In this document: in pieces, positions 1 to 8,313 of the stretch
Layout of the letters: each line of letters opens with the position of its first letter
How positions within the stretch are numbered: position 1 is the stretch's first letter
Assembly (NCBI GenBank): GCA_963820995.1
Contig: CAWGCL010000001.1
Location: forward strand, 124,001 to 188,000
Source: JAGTVG01 sp963820995
GTDB lineage: Bacteria; Bacteroidota; Bacteroidia; Cytophagales; Cyclobacteriaceae
DNA: 64,000 nt
Reading direction: 5' to 3'
Position numbers and translations under genes: made by a program
The notes under the pieces: generated by a model
Database searches by the model: none
Told to the model about the DNA's origin: nothing
Seen by the model: only the letters and a program-made list of their open reading frames with translations

Positions 1-2
1 GA

Positions 3-176
3 TCAACCGGAAGCTCAAGAGAAGGTAAATCAACATTTACACAAATACTTGAAAGCCCAATTACTAGGACTATAGCTCGTGAAGCGATGCGTGGCCTATT
101 AGGTGTATTGGGCATTAAAGCAGCAACAACAAGACGAAGAAGCACCACCAAAAGAAGTACAACAAGAAGAAGGTAG
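3..176 (+). CDS. C-terminal end of a HerA-like (DUF853/YjgR-type) ATPase, partial
   Basis: This open frame enters from the left edge and stops at 174-176. It has a run like ESPITRTIAREAMRGLLG followed by a basic RRRSTTKRSTTRRR tail. HerA-like DUF853 proteins end in a similar 'arginine-rich helix plus RGLLG' segment, so I read it as the last 57 residues of such a DNA-translocating ATPase. No catalytic motif is inside the window, so the call rests on the tail alone. A second frame from 103 to 270 also looks protein-like (QQQQDEEAPPKEVQQEEG, then RIIYKKYRINKGQKQ). The true end of the gene could therefore lie in that frame if there is an indel near 115. Confidence 0.4.
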   Translation, partial: STGSSREGKSTFTQILESPITRTIAREAMRGLLGVLGIKAATTRRRSTTKRSTTRRR

Positions 177-259
177 AATTATATATAAGAAATATCGTAT
201 CAATAAAGGTCAAAAACAAATGATCCTGCAATGTCTTGATCAATTGAATAAATTGGCAA

Positions 260-1498
260 ATGATAAGTAAAAAGATTTTTTATCCCTTTCGCTGTGCTGA
301 AGCTATAAAAAGCCAAATCCCCTTGACGGCTATTATTTGGGTAATTTTAATTGGTTTATCCGGATGTTCAGCATCAAACAAGGAAGATATTAACCAATAT
401 TTTAACCGAAATATGGAAAAGGCTGGTTTTGTTGGTTTGCAGGCCACCTATATAAAAGATGGAGAACTTGCATGGTCAGGCAGTTTTGGGAAAAAAAACC
501 TTGATACTGGTAAAGAGGTTAATGACAGCACGGTATTTATGATCGCTTCGTGTTCCAAGCCTGTCACTGCTCTTGGAATGATGAAATTATTTGACCATGG
601 TCAGATCGATCTAGATGATGATATTAATGATTATCTTCCTTTTAAGATCATTAATCCCAACTTTCCGGAAAAGATCATAACTATACGAATGTTACTTACG
701 CATACTTCATCATTAATGGATAATTGGGACGTCATGACACCTTTGTATACACTGGAAAGTGGAGGAGGTGATTCCCCTATTTCACTTTTACAATTAAATA
801 CGGATTATTTTCTAAAAGGTGGGACATACTATAATGAAGATAAGAATTTTGCTCAGTATGAACCTGGTTCACAAAAGGCGTACTGTAATATGGGTTATGC
901 CCTGACGGGTCTTCTGATTGAAATGATTACCGGCGATTCCTTTCCTGCTTACATGCAAAAAGAAGTTTTTAATCCTCTGAATATGCACAATACATACTGG
1001 CTGCTTGCCGATATCCCCCATATAAATATTGCAAGACCGCATGAACTGAGAGAGGATGATACAAAACAGGTACAATACGAAGTCCTGGAGAACTATGGCT
1101 ATCCGGATTATCCCGATGGACAAATCAGAACAACGGTCAGCGATTATGCACAGATACTGAAGCTGATGGTGAATAATGGTATGGTGAATGGAAAACCTTT
1201 TGTCCGGGAAGAAACCATTCAGGAAATCCTACGCATACAATATCCTGATGTAAATAAATACCAGGCAATTTCGTGGAATTATAATGAATTCGATCACTGG
1301 TTATACTACCTGCTTAATCCCAGGCTCCCTGCACATACCGGTGTGGACCCGGGTGTTGCTACAGTCACATGTTTTGATCCAGTAAATAAAACCGGGGCTG
1401 TCATTTTTTTAAATAACTCTGCTCCTTCTTCATTCGGGACCATGAAACTATTTTATATGGATATGGTAAAACGACTATTGAATGAAACCCGAAAATAA
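260..1498 (+). CDS. Serine beta-lactamase-like hydrolase, lipoprotein
   Basis: This is a 412-residue protein of the class C beta-lactamase/DD-peptidase-like family (Pfam Beta-lactamase). Family members hydrolyse beta-lactams, D-amino-acid peptides or esters, so the exact substrate is unknown. The catalytic triad motifs are visible: S97-C-S-K100 (SxxK), Y208-C-N210 (YxN) and H359-T-G361 (the HTG variant of KTG). The N-terminus has a hydrophobic segment at residues 20-35 ending in a lipobox LSGC (Cys36), so it is probably anchored in the periplasm or outer membrane. Length matches the family. The start ATG at 260 overlaps the end of an upstream frame, and no ribosome-binding site is visible. 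It appears to be monocistronic. Confidence 0.85.
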   Translation: MISKKIFYPFRCAEAIKSQIPLTAIIWVILIGLSGCSASNKEDINQYFNRNMEKAGFVGLQATYIKDGELAWSGSFGKKNLDTGKEVNDSTVFMIASCSKPVTALGMMKLFDHGQIDLDDDINDYLPFKIINPNFPEKIITIRMLLTHTSSLMDNWDVMTPLYTLESGGGDSPISLLQLNTDYFLKGGTYYNEDKNFAQYEPGSQKAYCNMGYALTGLLIEMITGDSFPAYMQKEVFNPLNMHNTYWLLADIPHINIARPHELREDDTKQVQYEVLENYGYPDYPDGQIRTTVSDYAQILKLMVNNGMVNGKPFVREETIQEILRIQYPDVNKYQAISWNYNEFDHWLYYLLNPRLPAHTGVDPGVATVTCFDPVNKTGAVIFLNNSAPSSFGTMKLFYMDMVKRLLNETRK

Positions 1499-1638
1499 AA
1501 TGATCTCCAAAAGGCCTTTATTGAATGAATATCCTAATTAAAATTGATTTATATTTTGTAAATTGAATAATAATTTCAAAAGCACTTTTTGGGGTATGAT
1601 TTAATATTTTTTATGCCTGAAAATCTTAGAACCCTGAC

Positions 1639-3915
1639 ATGCAAGAGCGCCGTTTAGCTGCCATAATGTTCACCGACATTGCCGGTTATACTAGTCTAAT
1701 GGGATCGGATGAAGACCGTGCTTTTGAAGTACTTCGCAAAAACCGGGAAATTCATAACCAACTGGTTGATAAATTCAATGGTTCACTCATTAAGGAAATG
1801 GGAGATGGTATGTTGATCAGTTTTCAGCTGGCTTCTGATGCAGTGCGTTGTGCAATAGAACTGCAGAAAGCGTGTAAAGCTCAAAATATTCCACTTAAAA
1901 TAGGTATCCACGAAGGTGAAATGGTATTTGAAGGTGCTGATGTATTGGGCGATGGTGTGAATATCGCTTCCCGGTTACAGGAAAAATCACCGGAAGGAAG
2001 GATTCAAATTTCTGGTAACGTATATGACGCTGTTAAAAACAAGGCTGAGATCACTACCCGGTTTTTAGGCAACAGAAAATTCAAAAATATAAACGAAAGC
2101 ATAAAGGTATATGAAGTTCTAAGTGAGGAAGAATACAATCCAGCCAGAAAAAAAGTGGATCAATCAGAAACAAAGTATGTGTATTATATCCTGGGAAGTT
2201 TCATTGCGCTTGTCATTATTGCCTTGGGTGTATGGCGGTTTCTTCCAAGTAAACATTCAAACCTGATAAACAAAGAAAAATCTATAGCGGTCATGCCATT
2301 TGATAACGAGAGTTCCGATGAAGAGAATATATACTTTGTGAATGGGATGATGGAAGATATCAGGAATAACCTTTCAAAAGTTGGTGATTTACGGGTGATA
2401 TCAAAAACTTCTACAGAAAAATACCGGGATTCTAACTTATCTATATCCGAAATTGCCAGAGAATTGAATGTGAACTTTGTATTAGAAGGTACAGTAACAA
2501 AGATTGGAAATCAGGTTAGAATCCACGCTCAACTGATCGATGCTGAGAGGGATGATCATATCTGGGTAGATACTTATAAGAGGGACTTAAACGATGTTTT
2601 CAGTGTACAAAGTGAAATATCCCAGATCATTGCCGGGGAATTGTATTCTACCATTTCGCCTGAGACGAAACAAATTATTGAGACTCCTCCCACAAGGAAT
2701 ATCACTGCTTATCAGATTTATTACCAGGCCAGACAATATCAGGAGATGTATTGGATGGAAGGGGAAATGGTCCTTGGTATTGGGATTCTTTCTATCCAAT
2801 CAGAAAATATGAGCTTACTGGATGAGGCCATCTCCTTGTATAAAGATGCACTCAAATTAGATTCCACTTTTGCACAGGCATATTCAAGCCTGGGTATTGC
2901 AATGGCAGTGAAGTATAATGATAATTTCCCTGAAGAAATTGAGGACTCTTTATTATTATTGGCAAATAAAGCTGCATATTTTAATTCTCAATTGGATGAG
3001 GCGTATTTGCTGAAGAGCATTTACAACCGGCAGGTTGAAAGAAATCTCAAAAAAGCTATACAAAGTTTAAAAAAAGCCATCCAGATCAATCCGAACTATG
3101 CTATGGCTTATCTTGAAATGGGAAGCATATATACCTGGGATTTGGGCAATTATGTAGACGGTTTGAAAGCTTATCATAAAACCTACGATCTTGACAAAAG
3201 TTATCTTTTACCTGTAACCCTGAATGCACTGGGATTTGGATATCTGCATACAGGATTTTTTGCGCAGGGTGAGTTTTACAACACTGAATTCTTAAAACTA
3301 AAAAAAGATACCAATACCTATTATATGGGAATGAGCTGGCTTGAATGGTGCAGAAATGATCCGCAATCAAGCATTAACTGGGTTCGAAAAATATTGGAGC
3401 GGGATTCGATGAACCTAAGGGTTAATTCTTATTTGGCATTTCGATATTCATACGTGGGGGATTTTGAAAATTCTATAAAATATTTTAAAAGATATCTGGA
3501 TCTAACAGATGAAGAGCAACGGGAAAGGCGATCAGATGCCCACCGGGTCGCATATAATTACCTTATATTGGGTGACTCGGTTAAGGCCATGAAATATTTC
3601 AAACTTGAAATAGAGCTTGCTGAAAAGTCAATAAAAACAGGAGATCATTCAACGATATGGGGATTTACATATTATGACCTGTTCGCCGTATATGCATTTC
3701 TGGAAGAGTATGAAAAAGCCTTTAAAAACCTGGAATTACTGGAGGAAGAAGAATTCTATCCTTCCTGGCTCATGACATATTTTGATCACGATCCCCTTCT
3801 CAAGAATGTCAGGGATGATCCCCGTTACAAGGAATTTCTACTAAATGCAAAATCAAAATTCCAGAATGAACACAAGAAGGTAAAATCCTGGCTGGAGGAT
3901 GAAAGTATGATGTAA
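1639..3915 (+). CDS. Membrane class III nucleotide cyclase with TolB-like domain and TPR repeats
   Basis: This 758-residue protein has three modules. Residues 1-160 are a class III adenylate/guanylate cyclase domain. Metal aspartates are D13 (FTDIAGYT) and D56 (MGDG). The transition-state pair is N108/R112 (GVNIASR). K52 and D101 sit at the positions that select ATP, so adenylyl cyclase is more likely than guanylyl. One transmembrane helix lies at about 181-201. Residues 214-335 resemble the TolB N-terminal/FlgO-like domain (KSIAVMPFDN, then FVLEGTV), and the remainder to about 750 is a TPR array. The orientation puts the cyclase in the cytoplasm and the sensor-like part outside. Such fusions are common in Bacteroidota but their inputs are unknown. 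The upstream gap is 140 bp. Confidence 0.85.
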   Translation: MQERRLAAIMFTDIAGYTSLMGSDEDRAFEVLRKNREIHNQLVDKFNGSLIKEMGDGMLISFQLASDAVRCAIELQKACKAQNIPLKIGIHEGEMVFEGADVLGDGVNIASRLQEKSPEGRIQISGNVYDAVKNKAEITTRFLGNRKFKNINESIKVYEVLSEEEYNPARKKVDQSETKYVYYILGSFIALVIIALGVWRFLPSKHSNLINKEKSIAVMPFDNESSDEENIYFVNGMMEDIRNNLSKVGDLRVISKTSTEKYRDSNLSISEIARELNVNFVLEGTVTKIGNQVRIHAQLIDAERDDHIWVDTYKRDLNDVFSVQSEISQIIAGELYSTISPETKQIIETPPTRNITAYQIYYQARQYQEMYWMEGEMVLGIGILSIQSENMSLLDEAISLYKDALKLDSTFAQAYSSLGIAMAVKYNDNFPEEIEDSLLLLANKAAYFNSQLDEAYLLKSIYNRQVERNLKKAIQSLKKAIQINPNYAMAYLEMGSIYTWDLGNYVDGLKAYHKTYDLDKSYLLPVTLNALGFGYLHTGFFAQGEFYNTEFLKLKKDTNTYYMGMSWLEWCRNDPQSSINWVRKILERDSMNLRVNSYLAFRYSYVGDFENSIKYFKRYLDLTDEEQRERRSDAHRVAYNYLILGDSVKAMKYFKLEIELAEKSIKTGDHSTIWGFTYYDLFAVYAFLEEYEKAFKNLELLEEEEFYPSWLMTYFDHDPLLKNVRDDPRYKEFLLNAKSKFQNEHKKVKSWLEDESMM

Positions 3916-3930
3916 ACTTAAAAGGATTAT

Positions 3931-4939
3931 CTATACCTTCATCACTATCCGGTACCTGGCTTTCCCAGCTTCGAGATGAGCAAGAGCGTCATTGACTTTT
4001 TCCAACGGAAACTCTTCTGTATCCGGGTAAATATTATGCCGAACACAAAATTCCAACATCTTTCGGGTAAGTTCAGGACTGCCCAGCGGGCTTCCTCCAA
4101 CGGATTTTTCACCTACAAGTAAAGTAAATGCAGGGATTGCCATTGGTTCAAGAACTGCACCAACATTGTGTAACCGACCTTTGGGAGCTAATGTCATCAA
4201 ATAGGCATTCCAATCTAAAGTGACATTCGTTGTGTTTAATATAAAATTCAAACTACCCATGATAGTTTCCAGTTCCGCTGGATCAGTTGAGTTAACCACT
4301 CGATGGGCGCCCATTGCCAGAATTTGTTCTTTTTTTGCTGGATTGGAACTGAAAGCAACGACCTCACAACCCCAGTTTTTTAAAAACTTTATCGCCATAT
4401 GTCCCAAGCCCCCGATGCCTATAACACCAACTTTATCAGTAGGCTTTACTCCCGCTAGATTTATGGGATTAAATACTGTGATTCCGCCGCAAAATAATGG
4501 GCCAGCTTTACTGGCATCAATTCCCTCAGGCAATCGGATCGCCCAGGACCAATGACTTCTAACATGATCTGCAAATCCACCATGACGACCAACGATGGTT
4601 TGTTCAGAATTTCCACAAAGGTGGTGACTGCCATCCATGCACTGAGTGGCAATGCATACATGATCCGGATAACCAACCAAGTCCTACAAGATCTCCTACC
4701 TTTAAGTCCTTAACTTCGGTTCCCGTGGCAATTATTTCACCCACGACTTCATGACCAGGAACCAGTGGATACTCAGACATCCCCCATTCATTATTCAACA
4801 TACTCAGATCGGAATGACATAGTCCGCAATAGTGCACTTTAATATCGACCTGTTCATTACCTAATTCGGGTAATTCGTATTGAAAAGGCTCTAATTTTCC
4901 TCCTGCTTCATGAGCAGCAAAAGCGTTTACAGTAATCAT
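3931..4939 (-). pseudogene. Zinc-dependent alcohol dehydrogenase (AdhA/YahK type), single frameshift
   Basis: Two frames together make one full-length (about 336 residues) medium-chain zinc alcohol/aldehyde dehydrogenase. The N-terminal frame (4939 to about 4649) carries the catalytic-zinc Cys in CGLCHSD and the GHE motif. The C-terminal frame (about 4648 to 3931) carries CMDGSHHLC, TIVGRHGGFA and the Rossmann motif GIGGLGHMA. The break lies inside the structural-zinc cysteine cluster. Removing one C at about 4648-4649 restores C-M-H-C-T-Q-C and exactly the family spacing C-x2-C-x2-C-x7-C. Both halves are otherwise well conserved, so the event is recent or a sequence error. If functional, it would reduce an aldehyde with NADPH. 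Lactaldehyde from the neighbouring aldolase is a possible but unproved substrate. Confidence 0.8.
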
Positions 4940-5045
4940 TTTTATTGTGTTTTAAGGTGATTGTATAATTTACTTCCAACAAAGCCTGAAGAATGGATCT
5001 AATGACTATCTCCGCACTTCAGGTAAAGAATTATAATAATCTAAA

Positions 5046-5597
5046 TTATTTCAAGTCGAACATCTTAAATATCCCATCATAACCTGGTTTCAGCATCTTT
5101 CCTTCCATGGCAAAATGCTCGGGGATCACACTTAAGCCTAATCCTTCGACATACCGGTTCATAAAACTCCAGGTACAACAGATTATAATTGCATCATATA
5201 GTGCCCGCTCAGACCAGCCAGCATTAAATACATCATCCGCATCCGCCTGAGTCATCTTGGTTGGTTCTAAAGTTAGCTTCCTTACAAATTTGAAAATGGG
5301 TTTCCAGTTTTCTTCTACATCGGCGGTATCGATGTCATTTAAAAGACTGGATATTAATTTTTCATCTACTCCAAATTCAACAGCAGTAGCGGTGTGGGCA
5401 CCTGCGCAATACTGACAGGCGTTAGTACCCGATACAAAGGCAGCGAGCAATTCTCTTTCGGCTTCTGTAAAGGGAGAATCACCGCCCCTCATTAAAACTT
5501 GATGTAATACAATTAAAGGTCTCTCGATTCCGGTATTGAATTTTGCAAAGGCATGAGGCACCTTGTCCTCAGCGCCAATTGAAGGGAATAATGGCAT
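5046..5597 (-). CDS. Carboxymuconolactone decarboxylase/AhpD-like peroxidase-related protein
   Basis: This is a 183-residue all-helical protein of the CMD/AhpD-like superfamily. The redox motif C61-Q-Y-C64-x3-H68 is present, which in AhpD-type proteins supports alkylhydroperoxidase or disulfide reductase activity. The length and the N-terminal PHAFAKF region fit the 'uncharacterized peroxidase-related' subfamily. It is transcribed in the same direction as the alcohol dehydrogenase 106 bp downstream, and the two may be co-expressed. The electron donor and physiological peroxide are not identifiable from sequence. No signal peptide is present, so it should be cytoplasmic. Confidence 0.8.
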   Translation of the reverse strand: MPLFPSIGAEDKVPHAFAKFNTGIERPLIVLHQVLMRGGDSPFTEAERELLAAFVSGTNACQYCAGAHTATAVEFGVDEKLISSLLNDIDTADVEENWKPIFKFVRKLTLEPTKMTQADADDVFNAGWSERALYDAIIICCTWSFMNRYVEGLGLSVIPEHFAMEGKMLKPGYDGIFKMFDLK

Positions 5598-6011
5598 ATT
5601 TTTTAATTTATTATTTTGTAATAGTTTGGTTTATACTTTTATCTAATCTGTTTGTTTAGGATTAAATAAAAATGTTTTTTCATTTCAAATTATTAACTGA
5701 CAATACAATCAGGGGTTTTCACTTAATGATTGCTTTCAATTAGAGATCCTGCTCTTTCGTTGACTTAAAATCGATTGGAGCTTTAGATTGTTATGATAAT
5801 CTCAACCCTGTCATTAGATCAATCTACCAATGTATAAAACATATACTTCCATGTCAAGGAATATTTGAATATTAAAACATCAAAATAAACATGGGATGTT
5901 CTTTTTAATATATCTTTTCTTAGATTTGATATACATGATCAAAGCACAAAACTTAATTGATCATAATGCAACACGACGATATTAAAACCAAAATAACAAT
6001 AGTAAACTATA
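5598..6011. other. Divergent intergenic region
   Basis: This 414-bp AT-rich spacer separates the leftward AhpD-like gene from the rightward aldolase gene. I see no coding frame, RNA gene or strong hairpin. The only interpretable signal is a TAnnTTTG-type element at 5921-5928. Confidence 0.5.
5899..5928 (+). promoter_or_regulatory. Candidate Bacteroidota sigma-A promoter for the aldolase gene
   Basis: TAGATTTG at 5921-5928 matches the Bacteroidota -7 consensus TAnnTTTG. Exactly 19 bp upstream is TTC (5899-5901) where the consensus -33 is TTG, a one-base mismatch. The start codon at 6012 would have a leader of about 75 nt. Confidence 0.3.
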
Positions 6012-6770
6012 ATGACTTTTAAGGATAAACTGGCTGCCAAACAGGTGGTATTCGGCCCATTCATGCACACAACAGATCCTGCCTTTGTTGAATCCACAGG
6101 TAATGCAGGTTTTGATTTTATCGTATTGGATCTGGAACACGGGCCAGTCTCACTTGAGCATCTTCAAAATCTCATCCGTGCTGCTGAAATAGCCGGTTTA
6201 TATCCAATAGTTCGAACACCACCCGGCAACTTGCACATGATTGGGGCGGTACAGGATATCGGTGCGAGGGGTATTTTGGTTCCACAAGTTAAAGATGCAA
6301 GGGAGGCAACAGCAGTTGTTAAAGCTGCAAGGTTTTTTCCCAAAGGTGAAAGAGGTCTGAATGGTGCGGTCCGAGCTGCAAATTATTCCTCCCTTGACAG
6401 TGGGGAATATCTTATAAAGTCGAATGAGAACACATTAATAATACAGCTTGAAGGAATGGAAGCATTGAATAATCTGGACGAAATCCTTAAGGTATCCGAT
6501 ATTGATGTTTTTTTTATTGGGCCGTATGACTTATCTCAATCACTTGGTGTCCCGGGGGAAATCCACCATCCTATCGTAATCGAGAATATGCAAAAAATAG
6601 TACAGAAGGCAAAAGCAAGGGGATTGACACTTGGCACTTATGTAGGCTCACCGGAAGATGCCAGATTCTGGATGGACGCAGGGATACAATTGATCGCCTA
6701 TTCATTGGACATAGTTATTTTTACGGAAGCTTCGAAAAACATAATTAAGCAACTTAAGATGAATACCTGA
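6012..6770 (+). CDS. HpcH/HpaI-family class II aldolase (RhmA-like 2-keto-3-deoxy sugar acid aldolase)
   Basis: This 252-residue enzyme is a full-length HpcH/HpaI aldolase. These divalent-metal-dependent TIM barrels cleave 2-keto-3-deoxy acids to pyruvate and an aldehyde. Conserved features are H43 in LDLEHGP, the Q-D-I-G-A-R-G segment at 81-87, the metal ligand E147 in LEGME and the metal ligand D173 in GPYDLS. Cytoplasmic. Family members include 2-keto-3-deoxy-L-rhamnonate aldolase (RhmA) and 4-hydroxy-2-oxoheptanedioate aldolase. The nearby GH106 rhamnosidase makes a deoxysugar-acid substrate attractive, but this is inference. The Nramp-like transporter gene starts 16 bp downstream, so the two are probably co-transcribed. 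Confidence 0.85.
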   Translation: MTFKDKLAAKQVVFGPFMHTTDPAFVESTGNAGFDFIVLDLEHGPVSLEHLQNLIRAAEIAGLYPIVRTPPGNLHMIGAVQDIGARGILVPQVKDAREATAVVKAARFFPKGERGLNGAVRAANYSSLDSGEYLIKSNENTLIIQLEGMEALNNLDEILKVSDIDVFFIGPYDLSQSLGVPGEIHHPIVIENMQKIVQKAKARGLTLGTYVGSPEDARFWMDAGIQLIAYSLDIVIFTEASKNIIKQLKMNT

Positions 6771-6786
6771 TTTATTAGATTATTTT

Positions 6787-8037
6787 ATGATCAAACGACT
6801 CTGGGCATGGCTATTACTGGTAGGTCCGGGTATTTTCTGTATAGGATATACCATTGGGACCGGAAGTGTTACCACCATGACTAAATCAGGATCTCAATAT
6901 GGCATGCAATTACTCTGGGTGCTGGTACTTTCCTGTTTGTTCTCCTGGGTATTGATGGAAGCTTATGGCCGATTCGCGGTGGTGACAGGAGGTAGCGCGA
7001 TGAATGGATTCAGGAAGCACATAAAATTCGGGAAATACCTGGCATTGGCGACAATAATAGGTGTTGTAATCGGACAATGGAATGCGCTTTCCGGCATATT
7101 GGGATTATCATCCCATGCATTATATGAGATAGGACGAATGTACATCCCCTCATTACCGGAACAAAATTATTGGATGGTTCTGGTAATAGCCGTGATCCTT
7201 ATCGTTTCCATGTATGGCCTGATACTGGTAGGGAGTTACAGCTTTTTCGAAAAAGTGCTCATAATTTTCGTCACCATTATGGGAATATGCTTTGTTATTT
7301 CAATGTTTATTGTTTTACCTCCACCAGGAGAGATTCTTAAGGGATTTGTTCCCAGCATACCTAAAACACCTGGTGCCAATATCATAGTGGCTGCTTTTGT
7401 CGGTACTACCATGGCTGCCCCAACTTTTGTTGTCAGGCCTTTATTAATGAAAGAGAAAGGATGGACCAAAGATAATACAAAAGATCAATCCCGGGATGCA
7501 TTCATATCGGCATTGTTTATGTTCATCATAAGTGGTTCGATTATGGTATGTGCTACAGGAGCTATGTTTTATGAAGGGAGAACCATTGAGAAAGTATTGG
7601 ATATGGTATACACGCTTGAACCGGTAGCAGGTCAGTTTGCAGTGGCATTATTTATGGTTGGTACGATTAGTGCCGGATTGTCCTCGATCTTTCCAATTAT
7701 GATGGTGGCTCCATTGCTGATTTCCGACTATCAGGCAGGTAAAATGGAACCGAAATCACGATTGTTTAAACGACTGACAGGGCTTGCCTGCCTGATAGGC
7801 CTTGCCGTTCCCATTATGGGTGCAAATCCTATTGTCGCCCAGATAGCTACGCAGGTAGCGAATGTTTTTGTGCTTCCTCTGGTAATTGCGGGAATAATGT
7901 ACCTGGTGAATCATAAAAAACTAATGGGAAGATATCGGGCAGGTATACTTCTGAACATCGGCATGATCCTGGCATTTATATTTTCTTGCTTCATTTCATA
8001 TAAAGGTATTTTAGAGATAAAAAATGCAATTTTATAA
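6787..8037 (+). CDS. Nramp-like transporter lacking the canonical metal-binding motifs
   Basis: This 416-residue membrane protein has about 11 hydrophobic segments and the Nramp (SLC11) fold signature at its N-terminus (GPGIFCIGYTIGTGSVTT). Canonical Nramps bind metal with DPGN in TM1 and A-x-x-MPH in TM6. Here the TM1 position reads Y-T-I-G-T-G, and the TM6 region reads GTTMAAPTFV with no MPH. The protein is therefore a family relative whose cargo may not be Mn or Fe. It sits between a sugar-acid aldolase and a sugar-isomerase-family gene, which suggests a role in the same catabolic route, either substrate uptake or cofactor supply. The short spacing to the aldolase supports an operon. Confidence 0.75.
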   Translation: MIKRLWAWLLLVGPGIFCIGYTIGTGSVTTMTKSGSQYGMQLLWVLVLSCLFSWVLMEAYGRFAVVTGGSAMNGFRKHIKFGKYLALATIIGVVIGQWNALSGILGLSSHALYEIGRMYIPSLPEQNYWMVLVIAVILIVSMYGLILVGSYSFFEKVLIIFVTIMGICFVISMFIVLPPPGEILKGFVPSIPKTPGANIIVAAFVGTTMAAPTFVVRPLLMKEKGWTKDNTKDQSRDAFISALFMFIISGSIMVCATGAMFYEGRTIEKVLDMVYTLEPVAGQFAVALFMVGTISAGLSSIFPIMMVAPLLISDYQAGKMEPKSRLFKRLTGLACLIGLAVPIMGANPIVAQIATQVANVFVLPLVIAGIMYLVNHKKLMGRYRAGILLNIGMILAFIFSCFISYKGILEIKNAIL

Positions 8038-8123
8038 ATTGCATGAAAACCATGAAAGATTCTTTTCCAATGTAATGAAGGACCAGAAAATTGGCTGCTC
8101 TTTATCACATCTAAATGGTTAGT

Positions 8124-8150
8124 GGTCAGGTAAAAAGCTGACTTTTTTTT
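8124..8150 (+). terminator. Candidate rho-independent terminator after the Nramp-like gene
   Basis: GGTCAG (8124-8129) can pair with CTGACT (8138-8143, one G-T pair) and is followed by a run of eight T. The stem is short, so this is tentative. It lies 87 nt past the Nramp-like stop codon. A 9-bp inverted repeat (ATGCAATTT/AAATTGCAT, 8024-8044) also spans that stop codon but has no T-run. Confidence 0.35.
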
Positions 8151-8313
8151 GAGTAGTGTTCATCTGCACTTGTTCTTAAATTGCTCTCCTAAAGGAAATA
8201 TTTTTTAAACTTTCTATTCATAATATCAAAAAGTGTACAAAAATTATCGGCTAAACTAATTATATTGATTATTCAAATCTAACGATCGAAACTCAGAACA
8301 AGAATTTAGCAAT

